64,000 nt of DNA from Bacteroidetes bacterium 43-16 (GTDB taxonomy: Bacteria; Bacteroidota; Bacteroidia; Chitinophagales; Chitinophagaceae): assembly GCA_001897525.1 (NCBI GenBank), contig MKTB01000010.1, forward strand, positions 338,794 to 402,793, given 5' to 3'. Positions 47,529 through 56,982 of the stretch are shown piece by piece. The translations under genes and the position numbers were made by a program. Within the stretch, counting starts at the first letter, position 1. Each line of letters begins with the position of its first letter. The notes under the pieces are model-generated. The model was given only the letters and a program-made list of their open reading frames with translations. It did not search any database and had not been told where the DNA came from.

Positions 47529-48410
47529 ATGGAAAACAATCACAAAGCAGGTTTTGTAAATATATTCGGCCCTCCCAATGCCGGTAAGTCTACCTTAATG
47601 AATGCATTGATCGGGGAAAACCTGGCCATCATCTCTCCAAAGGTACAAACCACACGGCACAGGATTCTTGGCTTTATCACAGAACCCAATTACCAGATTA
47701 TCTTTTCGGATACACCCGGCATCATCAATCCTAAATATAAGTTGCACAACAAAATGATGCAACAGGTAAAGAATGCCATGGAAGACACCGATGTAGCCAT
47801 ACTTATGGCCGATGCAACGGAGAGTGTAGATGGATTTGCAGAGATCATAGGCGAATTAAAAGTAAAAGCACCCAAGATCCTCATCATCAATAAAATTGAC
47901 CTGATCAAAGATCCGGCTGAAAGAAAACGCCTGGTAGCAGAATACGAAGAAAAGATCAAAGTCAGCAAAGTGATCCCTGTTTCCGTTACCAAAGCCATTA
48001 ATCTTGACCAGGTACTGCCTGCAGTCCTGGAATTCCTGCCCGAGAATCCACCCTTCTTCCCCGAAGATGATATCTCTGACCGCCCTACCCGCTTCTTTGT
48101 ATCTGAACTCATCCGCGAGAAGATCTACTATATGTACGATAAAGAGATTCCTTACCATACCGCAGTAGTCGTTCAGTCCTTCAAAGACCTGCCGCATATT
48201 GTACGCATCAGTGCCGATATCGTGGTCACCAGGGAAACGCAAAAAATGATCATCCTGGGAGAAAAAGGAACATTGATCAAAAAACTCGGTATCAAGGCAA
48301 GAGAAAGCATCGAGCAGTTCTTAGACAAGAAAGTCTACCTGGAACTCTTTGTGAAAGTGCGCCCCAAATGGAGAGAGAGCGACAATCACCTCAAAGAATA
48401 TGGCTATTAA
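47529..48410 (+). CDS. era: GTPase Era
   Basis: The 293-residue protein has the full Era plan: G1 GPPNAGKS (14-21), G3 DTPG near 59-62, a G4 NKID (about 120-123) and a C-terminal KH domain with IILGEKGTLIKKLG. Era is an essential GTPase that binds the 3' end of 16S rRNA and helps 30S subunit maturation. It is the first chromosomal gene right of the tRNA. Its stop overlaps the next gene by 11 bases. Confidence 0.97.
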   Translation: MENNHKAGFVNIFGPPNAGKSTLMNALIGENLAIISPKVQTTRHRILGFITEPNYQIIFSDTPGIINPKYKLHNKMMQQVKNAMEDTDVAILMADATESVDGFAEIIGELKVKAPKILIINKIDLIKDPAERKRLVAEYEEKIKVSKVIPVSVTKAINLDQVLPAVLEFLPENPPFFPEDDISDRPTRFFVSELIREKIYYMYDKEIPYHTAVVVQSFKDLPHIVRISADIVVTRETQKMIILGEKGTLIKKLGIKARESIEQFLDKKVYLELFVKVRPKWRESDNHLKEYGY

Positions 48411-49290
48411 ATTAGACCTCAACATACAACTGTCGCCAATCCAAGTGGAGGTATGTACCGAAAGAAATATACAACTCAGATTACTGCGGCTGGACCAGAT
48501 TCATCCTGCCGTTTCCGGCAACAAGTGGTTTAAGCTGAGCCAATACCTGCAAGCAGTACAGGCAGGCAAATACAGAGGCATCCTCACCTTTGGCGGTGCC
48601 TATTCCAATCATCTGGTAGCTACCGCAGCGGCCTGCCATTACCATAACATACCCTGCACCGGTTTCGTCAGGGGCGAAGAGGGCGCAAGCCATCCTACAG
48701 AAAGTTTAAGGGAATGCCTTCAGTGGAACATGGAACTGCAATTCCTGAGCAGGACAGAGTACCGTTTAAAAGACGACCCTATCTTCCTGAAGCAATTGCA
48801 ACAGCGATACCCACAGCACCTGGTCATCCCCGAAGGTGGTTATGGCCAGGACGGCATCGAAGGTGCAGGTATCATCCATCAATACATCCCTGCCGGTACA
48901 GATATTATCGCTGTAGCAGTAGGCTCCGGAACCACGCTCATGGGCATCATCAACAAACTCACAGCAAAACAACAGGCAATCGGTTTCGCGGCCATCAAAC
49001 AAGGAGATTATTTAAAAGATACGATCCGGCAACATTGCAGCAATACCAACTGGCAACTGGAAACCGCTTATCATTTCGGTGGCTTTGGCAAGTATAGTCC
49101 TGCACTTATTGAGTACATCCGTGCCTTCCGGGAACAACAAGGCATCACCCTCGACTTTGTCTATACCGCAAAGATGATGATGGGCCTCCTGGACTGCATC
49201 GAAAAATACCAATGGCAGGATAAACAAATCGTGGCCGTGCACACCGGTGGCCTGCAGGGCAACAGGAGCATACAACACTTACTACGCTAA
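48400..49290 (+). CDS. PLP-dependent ACC deaminase / D-cysteine desulfhydrase family protein
   Basis: The 296-residue protein is a fold type II PLP enzyme. SGNKWFKL carries the likely PLP lysine (Lys42) and GGAYSNH (65-71) the substrate/phosphate motif; GSGTTLMGI binds phosphate and HTGGLQG is near the C-terminus. These are typical of the 1-aminocyclopropane-1-carboxylate deaminase / D-cysteine desulfhydrase group. The true substrate cannot be told from sequence. It overlaps era by 11 bases and is cotranscribed. Confidence 0.88.
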   Translation: MAIKLDLNIQLSPIQVEVCTERNIQLRLLRLDQIHPAVSGNKWFKLSQYLQAVQAGKYRGILTFGGAYSNHLVATAAACHYHNIPCTGFVRGEEGASHPTESLRECLQWNMELQFLSRTEYRLKDDPIFLKQLQQRYPQHLVIPEGGYGQDGIEGAGIIHQYIPAGTDIIAVAVGSGTTLMGIINKLTAKQQAIGFAAIKQGDYLKDTIRQHCSNTNWQLETAYHFGGFGKYSPALIEYIRAFREQQGITLDFVYTAKMMMGLLDCIEKYQWQDKQIVAVHTGGLQGNRSIQHLLR

Positions 49291-49338
49291 GAATTTACTA
49301 AAAATTAATTGCCCTATAGCAATACAAAGGTTTTACAT

Positions 49339-49346
49339 TATTTTTG
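49339..49346 (+). promoter_or_regulatory. Promoter box (TATTTTTG) for the exported protein gene
   Basis: TATTTTTG fits TAnnTTTG and ends five bases before the ATG at 49352, implying a leaderless or near-leaderless start. No TTG at the expected distance was seen. Confidence 0.4.
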
Positions 49347-49351
49347 AACCC

Positions 49352-50095
49352 ATGAACAAACATAAATTGAGCTTATTCCTTACAGCAATCTGCTGTTCCA
49401 TGATATCCTTTTTTGCACAGGCACAGCAAGAAATGAGCACTCCACCCTTACCGGATTTCAACCTGGTGACCAAAGACGGCTTTAACATCATCACCTTCTA
49501 CAACGCTTATGAATCCGGCGTAAAAGTCATTACCGTACAGCGCTCGGCAGACAGCAATGTCAACTTTACCACCATAGGTACTGTAGCTTCTACCAAGAAA
49601 GGCAATGCCGTGTTTGTAGATACCCGCCCTATGGTCGGCAAAAACTGGTACCAGGTGACCATGGAATTCAACTCGGGCGTAGACTTCAAAAGCAACCTGC
49701 GTTCCATCATGGTAGACTCTGCCATGATCGCCCAGCAAAAACCACTCATCTCAACAGAAGACCTGCAAAAGGCCGCCAATAAAGCTTTAGAGGAATCTAA
49801 ACCCATAGAAAAAGTTGTGGAATCACAGGCCAAAGAATTGAGTTTCCCTAAATCAAGATACGTATTCTCCAATCCCTTTACCGGGAATATCAACATTGAA
49901 CTGAACGATGCCATTACGACCAGCTATAAACTTGAATTCTTCGACAGCAACAAGAAAAAAGTGTTGAGCATTCCGAGGATCAATGAGAAAGTCGTGATCC
50001 TGGATAAAAGAAATTTTAACCAGCTGGGACTTTACTCCTTCAAATTGTATAAAAACGGTACCATATTCGAAGAAGGATTTATTTCCATTTATTAA
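49352..50095 (+). CDS. Exported protein of unknown function
   Basis: Start set at ATG 49352 (MNKHKLSLFLTAIC), giving a signal peptide ending AQAQQ. The longer frame reaching back to 49247 overlaps the previous gene and is unlikely. The ~247-residue mature chain has a fibronectin-III-like beta segment (residues ~35-100: FNIITFYNAYESGVKVITVQRSAD...), then a helical linker, then a C-terminal beta segment resembling a secretion-type sorting domain (SNPFTGNINIELNDA) and ending SFKLYKNGTIFEEGFISIY. A T9SS-like tail is possible but atypical. Confidence 0.7.
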   Translation: MNKHKLSLFLTAICCSMISFFAQAQQEMSTPPLPDFNLVTKDGFNIITFYNAYESGVKVITVQRSADSNVNFTTIGTVASTKKGNAVFVDTRPMVGKNWYQVTMEFNSGVDFKSNLRSIMVDSAMIAQQKPLISTEDLQKAANKALEESKPIEKVVESQAKELSFPKSRYVFSNPFTGNINIELNDAITTSYKLEFFDSNKKKVLSIPRINEKVVILDKRNFNQLGLYSFKLYKNGTIFEEGFISIY

Positions 50096-50104
50096 TATCA
50101 CCCC

Positions 50105-50443
50105 ATGCTTACCGTTTCTATTGTCAATGCACAATTTATTGCACCCATCGGTTTATATCCCCAGGAATCTAAAACCCTGAACCAGATCGGGGTTGATGTC
50201 CATGTCTCCAAAGCAAGCGGCATTGATGATTTGCCCTTCATCGATTATACAGAAGTGTATGGATTGATCCGGACTACGATCCTCAAACATCACAAGACCC
50301 TGGAAGAGATCATTAACGACCTGTACAAAGCCATAAAGGCCCTGCATCCCGGTTGTCTGCTGGATATAAAAGTACGCAAATTACATCCCCCCGTTTCCGG
50401 GCAGATCGACTATACCGAAGTATCTTTTAAAGATGAGCAATAG
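50105..50443 (+). CDS. folB: Dihydroneopterin aldolase (FolB)
   Basis: The 112-residue product fits FolB in length (usual ~120) and pattern: IGLYPQESKTLNQIGVDVHV near the start, FIDYTEVYGLIRTTI and a C-terminal LDIKVRKLHPPVSG. It makes 6-hydroxymethyl-7,8-dihydropterin in folate synthesis. It lies nine bases after the exported protein gene and is followed by a strong terminator. Confidence 0.85.
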   Translation: MLTVSIVNAQFIAPIGLYPQESKTLNQIGVDVHVSKASGIDDLPFIDYTEVYGLIRTTILKHHKTLEEIINDLYKAIKALHPGCLLDIKVRKLHPPVSGQIDYTEVSFKDEQ

Positions 50444-50503
50444 CTAAAAAGTGGTCACATTGAACTCCGTTGAAGTAACGCACTGTCCTGCAGAGAAACA
50501 ACA

Positions 50504-50537
50504 AAACCTATAAGGTTTCAAAAAACCTTATAGGTTT
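50504..50537. terminator. Bidirectional terminator after folB
   Basis: A perfect 15-bp stem (50504-50518 with 50523-50537) and a four-base loop lie between folB on the + strand and the AIM24-family gene ending at 50626 on the - strand; the stem ends in A and T runs on the two sides. Confidence 0.85.
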
Positions 50538-50625
50538 AACCGGCATATAATTTTTTCTGCCCTATTACATTTTGCTTGAAATCTCAGCCTTTCAGACAAC
50601 TATTTATTGGTGATAAACAGGCCTG

Positions 50626-51423
50626 TTAAAACCCATCCCCATCCAGTAAATTACCCAGGCCGCCCAACACACCACCCTCTTCCTTGCGCGTGGTAGTAGC
50701 ATAAGTGAGTATCCTTGAGGCCAGCCTGCTTACCGGTAAGGTCTGTATCCATACGCGCCCCGGCCCTCTCAGCGTAGCAAAGAAAAAGCCTTCCCCACCG
50801 AATAATTTATTCCGGATCCCTTTCACCAATTCAATATCATAATTTACCTGTTGCGTAAAGCCCACCAGGCAACCCGTATCTACGCGCAACAGTTCACCCG
50901 GCTGCAGGTCCTTATGGAACACATGTCCACCGGCATGTACAAAGGCCATACCATCACCTTCCAGCTTCTGCATAATGAAGCCTTCACCACCAAACAAGCC
51001 CGTACCCAGCTTCCGCTGGAATTCGATCCCTATCGAAACACCTTTGGCCGCGCACAGGAAAGCATCCTTCTGGCATACGACCTTTCCGCCATATTCCTGC
51101 AGGTCAAGCGGGATGATCTTTCCCGGGTAGGGAGAAGCAAAAGATACCCTCTTCTTCCCTTGCCCCACATTGGTATAAGCAGTAATAAACAAGCCCTCAC
51201 CAGTAATCAAACGTTTACCGGCATTGAGCAATTTGCCCAGGAAGCCCCCCGATTTAGACTGCTCACTGCCATCGCCAAATAAAGTGCTCATTTCAATGCC
51301 GTCCTCCATCATCATAAAGGCCCCGGTCTCTGCAATAGCCGTTTCATCAGGATCCAGTTCCACCGCTACATATTGCATCTCTTCCCCGAAAATTTCGTAA
51401 TCTATTTCGTGATTTGTTTTCAT
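50626..51423 (-). CDS. AIM24/TIGR00266-family protein
   Basis: The 265-residue protein contains the repeated glycine-rich patterns of the AIM24 (TIGR00266) family: EIFGEEMQYVAVELDP, GEGLFITAYTN, TGLFGGEGFIMQKLEG, and LFGGEGFFFATLRGPG. It likely folds as a double beta-helix. No biochemical role is established for the bacterial family. Single gene, with its own spacer upstream (51424-51660) shared divergently with the TonB-like gene. Confidence 0.85.
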   Translation of the reverse strand: MKTNHEIDYEIFGEEMQYVAVELDPDETAIAETGAFMMMEDGIEMSTLFGDGSEQSKSGGFLGKLLNAGKRLITGEGLFITAYTNVGQGKKRVSFASPYPGKIIPLDLQEYGGKVVCQKDAFLCAAKGVSIGIEFQRKLGTGLFGGEGFIMQKLEGDGMAFVHAGGHVFHKDLQPGELLRVDTGCLVGFTQQVNYDIELVKGIRNKLFGGEGFFFATLRGPGRVWIQTLPVSRLASRILTYATTTRKEEGGVLGGLGNLLDGDGF

Positions 51424-51660
51424 TATTGCGTTTTAAGATTTTATTGTCTAAAACTACAAAGTTTTAAGCGATCAAATAAAAATTTCCAGGGCAAAACTTA
51501 GTAAATTTGTAAGAGCAGGCAAAAGCTCAGATTTATGCCCCTATTTATGGATTTACAGGCCATCCTGCATCTTAAACAGGTAGTATAGCCCTAAGTTTGG
51601 AGGAATACACCGCACAGTCTGCTATAAAATAATTATTATTGCATTTAAAACTACTCTTAA

Positions 51661-52578
51661 GTGGATTTCAATATATTAAAAAACACAAAGGCACTTAGCT
51701 ATACATTAGGTATTCACCTGGTGCTCTTGCTCATTTTCTTTTTTGTAAAATACGAATCGGTAGCCCTGCCACCTCCACCTCCCGAAGATCTGATCGAACT
51801 GGAAACCGTAGCCCTGGGCGTGGACAATGACGGTTTTGGCATTGAGCCACCCGAAATGATGATGGGTATGCCCGCCCCTCCGGCCACCCTGCCCGGCGAT
51901 GCAGGCGCTAATGCCGGTGGTGCTGAAGCAGCTAACCAGACAGAAGTACCTCAGAATGACGATGAGCATGATGATGTAGCTACCGTAGATCATCCTTCTG
52001 CAGCTCCGGTGATCCGCAGTTCGGGAAATCCTAACAACCCCAAACCCACTACCGTAACCAATAACAGGAATACCAGCGCAAGAACACAGAATACGACCAA
52101 CAATACCAATACCAACAAGAACAAAAATAACAGTACCAGCCAGTCAAACAGTAACAGGACCGCTGCACAACAGGCCAAATATACCTTTGACGGCGCTAAC
52201 GGCACCGGGGGCAATAATGCACCGGAGAATGCACCCGGTGCCCGCAACAGGGGCGACGGTCAGGGTAATGGCATGAAAGGACAACCCGGCGGAGACCCCA
52301 ACAGTGTTAACTTTTCAGGCGGCATTACCGGGCGCAACATCGTAGCCTATCCGAGTCCGCAGGCAGAATTTAAGGATGGCGGAAGGGTAACCATAAAAGT
52401 TTGGGTAAACCGCGAAGGCACCATCATCAGGCACGAAATACAATCTGCTAAAAATGCGGCCTTAAGGGCCATAGCAGAACAAAAAATAAGAAGCGTTAAG
52501 TTCAATAAAAAACCTGATGCTGCAGTAGAACAAAGCGGTATATTAACCTTTAACTTCAAAGCAGGTACAGGCAGATAG
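51661..52578 (+). CDS. TonB-like energy transducer, GTG start
   Basis: The start is GTG, because an in-frame TAA lies directly before it and no suitable ATG is near. The 305-residue product has one N-terminal membrane segment (about 13-29, YTLGIHLVLLLIFFF) and a Pro-rich start of the periplasm (PPPPPED). A long Asn/Thr/Gly-rich linker follows. The C-terminal domain (YPSPQAEFKDGGRVTIKVWV, then NREG) resembles TonB C-terminal domains. It would couple inner-membrane energy to outer-membrane transporters; ExbB/ExbD are not in the window. Confidence 0.75.
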   Translation: MDFNILKNTKALSYTLGIHLVLLLIFFFVKYESVALPPPPPEDLIELETVALGVDNDGFGIEPPEMMMGMPAPPATLPGDAGANAGGAEAANQTEVPQNDDEHDDVATVDHPSAAPVIRSSGNPNNPKPTTVTNNRNTSARTQNTTNNTNTNKNKNNSTSQSNSNRTAAQQAKYTFDGANGTGGNNAPENAPGARNRGDGQGNGMKGQPGGDPNSVNFSGGITGRNIVAYPSPQAEFKDGGRVTIKVWVNREGTIIRHEIQSAKNAALRAIAEQKIRSVKFNKKPDAAVEQSGILTFNFKAGTGR

Positions 52579-52583
52579 TTTTC

Positions 52584-53711
52584 ATGAGGTTTATCCAGAT
52601 CGCAATAGAAGAAGTCATAGCATCATATAAGGGCAGCCTGCCCTTATCTCATTTCCTGAAATCATTCTTTAAAAGCAGGCCCAAACTAGGCTCCCGGGAT
52701 CGCAGAGCTATTTCCGATGCCGTCTACAGCTATTTCAGGCTGGCAAGGTTTGTAGATCAGCCACAGGAGCACATCTGGCCGCTGATACATTGGGCGCTGG
52801 AGCATAAAGTGATCGATAACCTCAATCTTTCAAAAATCATTACACAACTTAATCCGCAACCGGCCCTTCCTCAATTGGATAAGGCCTTTGCAGACATCCC
52901 GTTTTCAGACAATATAAACCGGATAGCATGGTTAAAAAGCCTGCTGACCTTACCTAAAATGTTCATCCGCCTCAGGAAGAACAGCACAACAATAGCAGAC
53001 ATACTGAAGCAAAACAATATTGACTTTGAACAGCCCGCTAAAGATACCATTGCGCTTAACAATGGCATCAACCTCGCAAACATCTTGCCCGAAGCCCGGT
53101 ACGTGATCCAGGACTATTCCTCACAAAGAAGTCTGAACGCTTATTTTGAGCGCGTAGCAGGTAAGAAGCCCCCTTTAAACATCTGGGATACCTGCTCGGG
53201 AGCAGGTGGCAAAATGCTTTTGATCAAAGACCGCTTGCCCGAAAGTAAGATCCTATGTACCGACATCAGGCCACGCATCCTGCACAACCTCAGGGAAAGA
53301 GTTAAAACATACGGGCATCAGCAGGTAAAAACCACCCTCCTGGATGCAAGTAAATCAGAAGAAGTTGCAAGCCTGAAAGACACCTTTGACCTGGTGCTTT
53401 CTGATGTGCCCTGCAGCGGTAGCGGCACCTGGGCACGCACACCGGAACAATTTTACTTTTTTGAAACAGGAAGTATTGAAAAATTTGCGGCACTGCAATA
53501 CAGCATTGCCCTTAATGCCTGCACACAAGTAAAGCCCGGAGGCCATTACGTGTACATCACCTGCTCGGTCTTTAAAGCAGAAAATGAAGCTGTGGTCGAA
53601 AAATTACTGGCCGCAAACCCGCAGCTGAAACTCATTCACCAGGAGCTGACTAATGGTATAGCAGATGGAGCAGATTCTATGTTTACCGCCATCATGCAGG
53701 CCGCTGAATAA
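52584..53711 (+). CDS. RsmB-type rRNA cytosine-C5 methyltransferase
   Basis: The 375-residue protein has an N-terminal NusB-like helical domain and a Rossmann methyltransferase domain: TCSGAGGKMLL (SAM binding), VLSDVPCSGSGTW near 271-283 with the catalytic-type Cys, and YITCSVFKAENE near 323-335 with the second Cys. Both Cys motifs define m5C RNA methyltransferases of the Sun/RsmB/NSUN class. The probable substrate is 16S rRNA or tRNA; the exact site is not known. The gene lies five bases after the TonB-like gene. Confidence 0.88.
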   Translation: MRFIQIAIEEVIASYKGSLPLSHFLKSFFKSRPKLGSRDRRAISDAVYSYFRLARFVDQPQEHIWPLIHWALEHKVIDNLNLSKIITQLNPQPALPQLDKAFADIPFSDNINRIAWLKSLLTLPKMFIRLRKNSTTIADILKQNNIDFEQPAKDTIALNNGINLANILPEARYVIQDYSSQRSLNAYFERVAGKKPPLNIWDTCSGAGGKMLLIKDRLPESKILCTDIRPRILHNLRERVKTYGHQQVKTTLLDASKSEEVASLKDTFDLVLSDVPCSGSGTWARTPEQFYFFETGSIEKFAALQYSIALNACTQVKPGGHYVYITCSVFKAENEAVVEKLLAANPQLKLIHQELTNGIADGADSMFTAIMQAAE

Positions 53712-53719
53712 ACAGCCCT

Positions 53720-54088
53720 TTAGCTATCCTTAAAAGTATCTGCCTCATGCTCAGAGATAGAGCATAATTCAATCAGCGTACAATCGGTATGGCAATACAG
53801 TTCATGCCATACATAAGGACCGATCTCTATCTGCGTAGGTACAGAAAGCTGTACACTTTTCATGACACCGCCCTGCACCTCTTTATAAGACAAGGTAGCC
53901 ACGCCCGACAGCAGGACCAGGATCTCCGGGTTCTTGGTCAGCGATAATCCCTTATGATAATGATTACCACTCACACTGCCTGCCTTACGAAAAAGGATCA
54001 GGTGGCGGCCCATTCTTTCATGAAAATACTCATAAGTATAGCCGCTATCGCTGTAGCCGATCTTATCCAGTTCTGTAAACTTAACCAT
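53720..54088 (-). CDS. Cupin-fold protein
   Basis: Start set at ATG 54088 (MVKFTELDKIGYSD); a longer frame would run deep into the upstream gene. The 122-residue protein has the cupin pattern: HLILFRKAGSVSGNHYHKG with two metal-type His, EILVLLSGVATL, and PYVWHELYCHTD with a further His. It likely binds a metal or small ligand. It overlaps the stop of the DUF1835 gene upstream by eight bases, so the pair is translationally coupled. Specific activity unknown. Confidence 0.75.
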   Translation of the reverse strand: MVKFTELDKIGYSDSGYTYEYFHERMGRHLILFRKAGSVSGNHYHKGLSLTKNPEILVLLSGVATLSYKEVQGGVMKSVQLSVPTQIEIGPYVWHELYCHTDCTLIELCSISEHEADTFKDS

Positions 54089-54908
54089 TGTCTGTAGGAT
54101 TATCTGTTTGAAATAAATCTGCTTCATCCCCGGCACCGGATACATACAGCTTCACACTGTCTTTGCTCAGCGTAAGCTTTTGCGCTTCGGCCAGTTGCTT
54201 AAGCCGCCAGATCAGGAAGGTATCTCCGGTAAATATTTTATACTTCTGGATCGCATTACCGATCAGCTTAGACACTTTCTGGTTATTGTTCCCCGCCAGG
54301 TCCAGCAGGTTCTTATCATAAAAATCAATCGGTTTACCCACGATCTGCTTGGCACCCGTACTGATCCGGATACCCGTTTCCGATTCATGAATGATCCTTT
54401 TCCATTCATCAATATCCGTTTCCCATTCAGAAGGAGTGACCACGCGCGCCAGTTTAACCGCCTTCAACACCTGCCGCAAAGGAAGGCTGGCAATACCTTC
54501 GGGGTAAAAAAGCTTGCCTTCATCATCAATGAAAGGAAGCCCGCTGATATTGATGATATAAAATTTACCGGAATGCTTTTTGAGAAAATGAAGCAGCCAG
54601 AAATAAGTACATAACTCTGCCGGGATACCCGACATCCAGAAACACACCTGCTCTACTTCCCCATTCGTCAACTGTGTAGAAAGCTCCATCAGCCGCTCCA
54701 GGTCGTTCACCTCCACCTGCTCCGTTCCCGATACCTCTTGCCAGAAGCCGGCCCTTAACAAAGAAAACGGCAACGCTTCAGAGCGCAAAGGCCCCACATT
54801 GAACACATCTTTCACCACGAAAATAGCTTCGCTCTGTTCAATACTGTCAAATGCGGTCTTCAAGGTTTCGGCAGCATGGTCGCCCACTACAATATGCACT
54901 CTGTTCAT
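54081..54908 (-). CDS. DUF1835 domain protein
   Basis: The 275-residue protein begins MNRVHIVVGDHAAETLK and has FVVKDVFNVGPL and FWMSGIPAELCTYFWLL. These fit the DUF1835 family, in which a conserved Asp/His pattern is found near a D-x-x-x-x-G-P-L motif. The family has no established function. The upstream TTG start was not used. Confidence 0.8.
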   Translation of the reverse strand: MNRVHIVVGDHAAETLKTAFDSIEQSEAIFVVKDVFNVGPLRSEALPFSLLRAGFWQEVSGTEQVEVNDLERLMELSTQLTNGEVEQVCFWMSGIPAELCTYFWLLHFLKKHSGKFYIINISGLPFIDDEGKLFYPEGIASLPLRQVLKAVKLARVVTPSEWETDIDEWKRIIHESETGIRISTGAKQIVGKPIDFYDKNLLDLAGNNNQKVSKLIGNAIQKYKIFTGDTFLIWRLKQLAEAQKLTLSKDSVKLYVSGAGDEADLFQTDNPTDNG

Positions 54909-55016
54909 TCTTTCCGGCAATTATATAATTAGTATAAAAATAAACGGCAATTTACACAATATCCGCGGCTTAGCCCGGCAGGGCAAGCAATAGAATACCC
55001 ACAAAGAGTGGATAAA

Positions 55017-55733
55017 TCAATGCTGTTTCCGGCTCTCTACCCGGTTAAGTATATCCTGCAGCAATTCGATCTGCATCTGCTGTATTTCCAGTAAATGCTG
55101 TTGCTGGTGGATCAGCAGATGGTCCAGTTTCTCATGCAGGCCTCTGATCTCCACCTCTGATTTCAGGTTAATAATATAATCCTTCTTGGCCCGGTCCCGG
55201 TCTTTCTCTTCCTGGCGATTCTGGCTCATCATGATGACGGGTGCCTGCAAAGCGGCCAGGCAGGACAGGAAAAGGTTCAACAAGATGAAAGGATACGGGT
55301 CAAAGCCTTTATTATGCAACAAGATCGCATTGGCAGCAATCCATAAGACCAGGAAGCCCATAAAAGAGAGGATAAAGGTCCAGCTCCCGCCAAAACGGGC
55401 CACTTTATCGGCCAGCCTTTGCGCAAAGTTGTCTGAGCCGGCAAGCTCTTCCTCCGTCACTTTACTGATGATCCCGGAATCACTTACAGTATCCAGCACT
55501 TTTTGTTCCAGTTCACTTAAAGCTCCTACCTCTGCCCGCAGGTTTTCTGCGATGTACTTTTGGCGGTAATCATTCAGTTCGCTGAGCGAAAGAAATTTCG
55601 TTTCATCAAAGCCTGCATATTCCTCTTGGATCATCAATAAGATCTTAGGATTAATGATGGAGGCTGCAATACGCTGGGATACAGGATATTCCTTTTGGTC
55701 AAGGTCACTGGTAAAATAGTTCTTTGGGCTCAT
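55017..55733 (-). CDS. DUF1003 membrane protein
   Basis: The 238-residue product has two adjacent membrane segments (about residues 126-147 and 155-176), with FGGSWTFILSFMGFLVLWIA, FDPYPFILLNLFLSCLAALQAP and the following MMSQNRQEEKDRDRAKKDY, the diagnostic core of DUF1003. The C-terminus is a helical coiled coil. The family is widespread with unknown function. Divergent from the TPR gene at 55853. Confidence 0.88.
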   Translation of the reverse strand: MSPKNYFTSDLDQKEYPVSQRIAASIINPKILLMIQEEYAGFDETKFLSLSELNDYRQKYIAENLRAEVGALSELEQKVLDTVSDSGIISKVTEEELAGSDNFAQRLADKVARFGGSWTFILSFMGFLVLWIAANAILLHNKGFDPYPFILLNLFLSCLAALQAPVIMMSQNRQEEKDRDRAKKDYIINLKSEVEIRGLHEKLDHLLIHQQQHLLEIQQMQIELLQDILNRVESRKQH

Positions 55734-55836
55734 GTCGGCTATTCTTTTGACAGACTAAAGTTAGTTAAGCAGCCCGGTAAAATCATATAAATTCTTAAAG
55801 CTATAGCGATAAGACAAAAATTAAGCCTAAATAAAT

Positions 55837-55844
55837 TAGATTTG
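55837..55844 (+). promoter_or_regulatory. Promoter box (TAGATTTG) for the TPR gene
   Basis: TAGATTTG fits TAnnTTTG and ends eight bases before the ATG at 55853, suggesting a leaderless or near-leaderless transcript. Confidence 0.45.
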
Positions 55845-55852
55845 CAACCAAT

Positions 55853-56926
55853 ATGAATTGGAAACAAATAGTTACAGGTATTGCATTGGTCTCCACCTTC
55901 ATCCCGGTTGCGGCAAGCGCACAGGCTGCAGGCGACTCCCCGGAATTGTTGCTAATCATCAAAAGTGCAGGTGATTTTTTAAACAAAGGAGACTATGAAC
56001 AAGCCATTTCTATGTATAAGCAGGCCATCAGGATGGCCCCCGACAATATAGCACTCCGCAAAGATCTGGCCTATAGCTACTTCCTGAAAAGGGACTTTGC
56101 GCAGGCCAGGGAGATCATTACGCCCGTAGTATCCTCCTCCCTTGCAGATGCCCAATGCTACCAGATCGCTGCCGCTATTGAGCAGGCAGACGGCAAAAAC
56201 AGCAAAGCAAAAAAGATCGTCAATGCAGGTCTGGACAAATTTCCCAAAGAAGGCGTTCTATACAATACTAAAGGCAATATCCTAAGTACAGAATCAAAGT
56301 CTGCCAAACCTGCGCTGAAAGAATGGATCAACGGGATTGCCGTAGAGCCTAACTATGCCACCAATTACTACAATGCGGCCAAAGCCTTGTTCCAGGACGG
56401 CAACTACATCTGGTGCATCATATATGCCGAAAAGTTCATCAACCTCGAAGCACAATCGCCCAAAACGGTAGATATGCGTAAAGTCCTGTTTGATGCCTAT
56501 AAAAAAGTATTCGCCACCAAAACGGACGACGCCATCCCGGACTTCAACAAGACCGTGCAGCACAACCGCCAGGGGAAATTAAGCTTTGAAGATGCCTTCC
56601 AGGAATCGGTGAATGCAAACATAAGCGCCATAAGCGATGGCTTCAATACAGAAAACATCAGTATGCTGCGGACCCGCTTCCTCATCTACTGGCACAATCG
56701 CTTTGAGCAAAAGTTCCCCCAGTCCATCATCAGCTACCAAAGCAGGCTGATGAAGAACGGTTTTTACCCGGCCTATAACCAATGGTTGTTCGGAGCTATA
56801 GAAAATTCGCAGGAATTCGGGGCCTGGGTGACCCAATTTAAAGCAGAATACCAGAAATTTGAACTGTGGCGGCAAAACAACCCCTACGTCCCTTCCATGG
56901 GCGATGCGGTGATTAATTTAAAATAA
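55853..56926 (+). CDS. Exported TPR protein
   Basis: The 357-residue product has a signal peptide (MNWKQIVTGIALVST..., ending ASAQA) and several TPR motifs: GDFLNKGDYEQAISMYKQAI (about 40-59), LRKDLAYSYFLKRDFAQA and ALFQDGNYIWCIIYAEKFI. The C-terminal ~90 residues are not repeat-like. It is probably a periplasmic scaffold protein; the partner is not known. Confidence 0.8.
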   Translation: MNWKQIVTGIALVSTFIPVAASAQAAGDSPELLLIIKSAGDFLNKGDYEQAISMYKQAIRMAPDNIALRKDLAYSYFLKRDFAQAREIITPVVSSSLADAQCYQIAAAIEQADGKNSKAKKIVNAGLDKFPKEGVLYNTKGNILSTESKSAKPALKEWINGIAVEPNYATNYYNAAKALFQDGNYIWCIIYAEKFINLEAQSPKTVDMRKVLFDAYKKVFATKTDDAIPDFNKTVQHNRQGKLSFEDAFQESVNANISAISDGFNTENISMLRTRFLIYWHNRFEQKFPQSIISYQSRLMKNGFYPAYNQWLFGAIENSQEFGAWVTQFKAEYQKFELWRQNNPYVPSMGDAVINLK

Positions 56927-56953
56927 AACCATGTATTTTTGCTTCCGCTTTCT

Positions 56954-56961
56954 TAATTTTG
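56954..56961 (+). promoter_or_regulatory. Promoter box (TAATTTTG) of ppa
   Basis: TAATTTTG fits TAnnTTTG and lies 21 bases before the ppa ATG. Confidence 0.45.
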
Positions 56962-56982
56962 CACAAATTTTAAACATCAACT

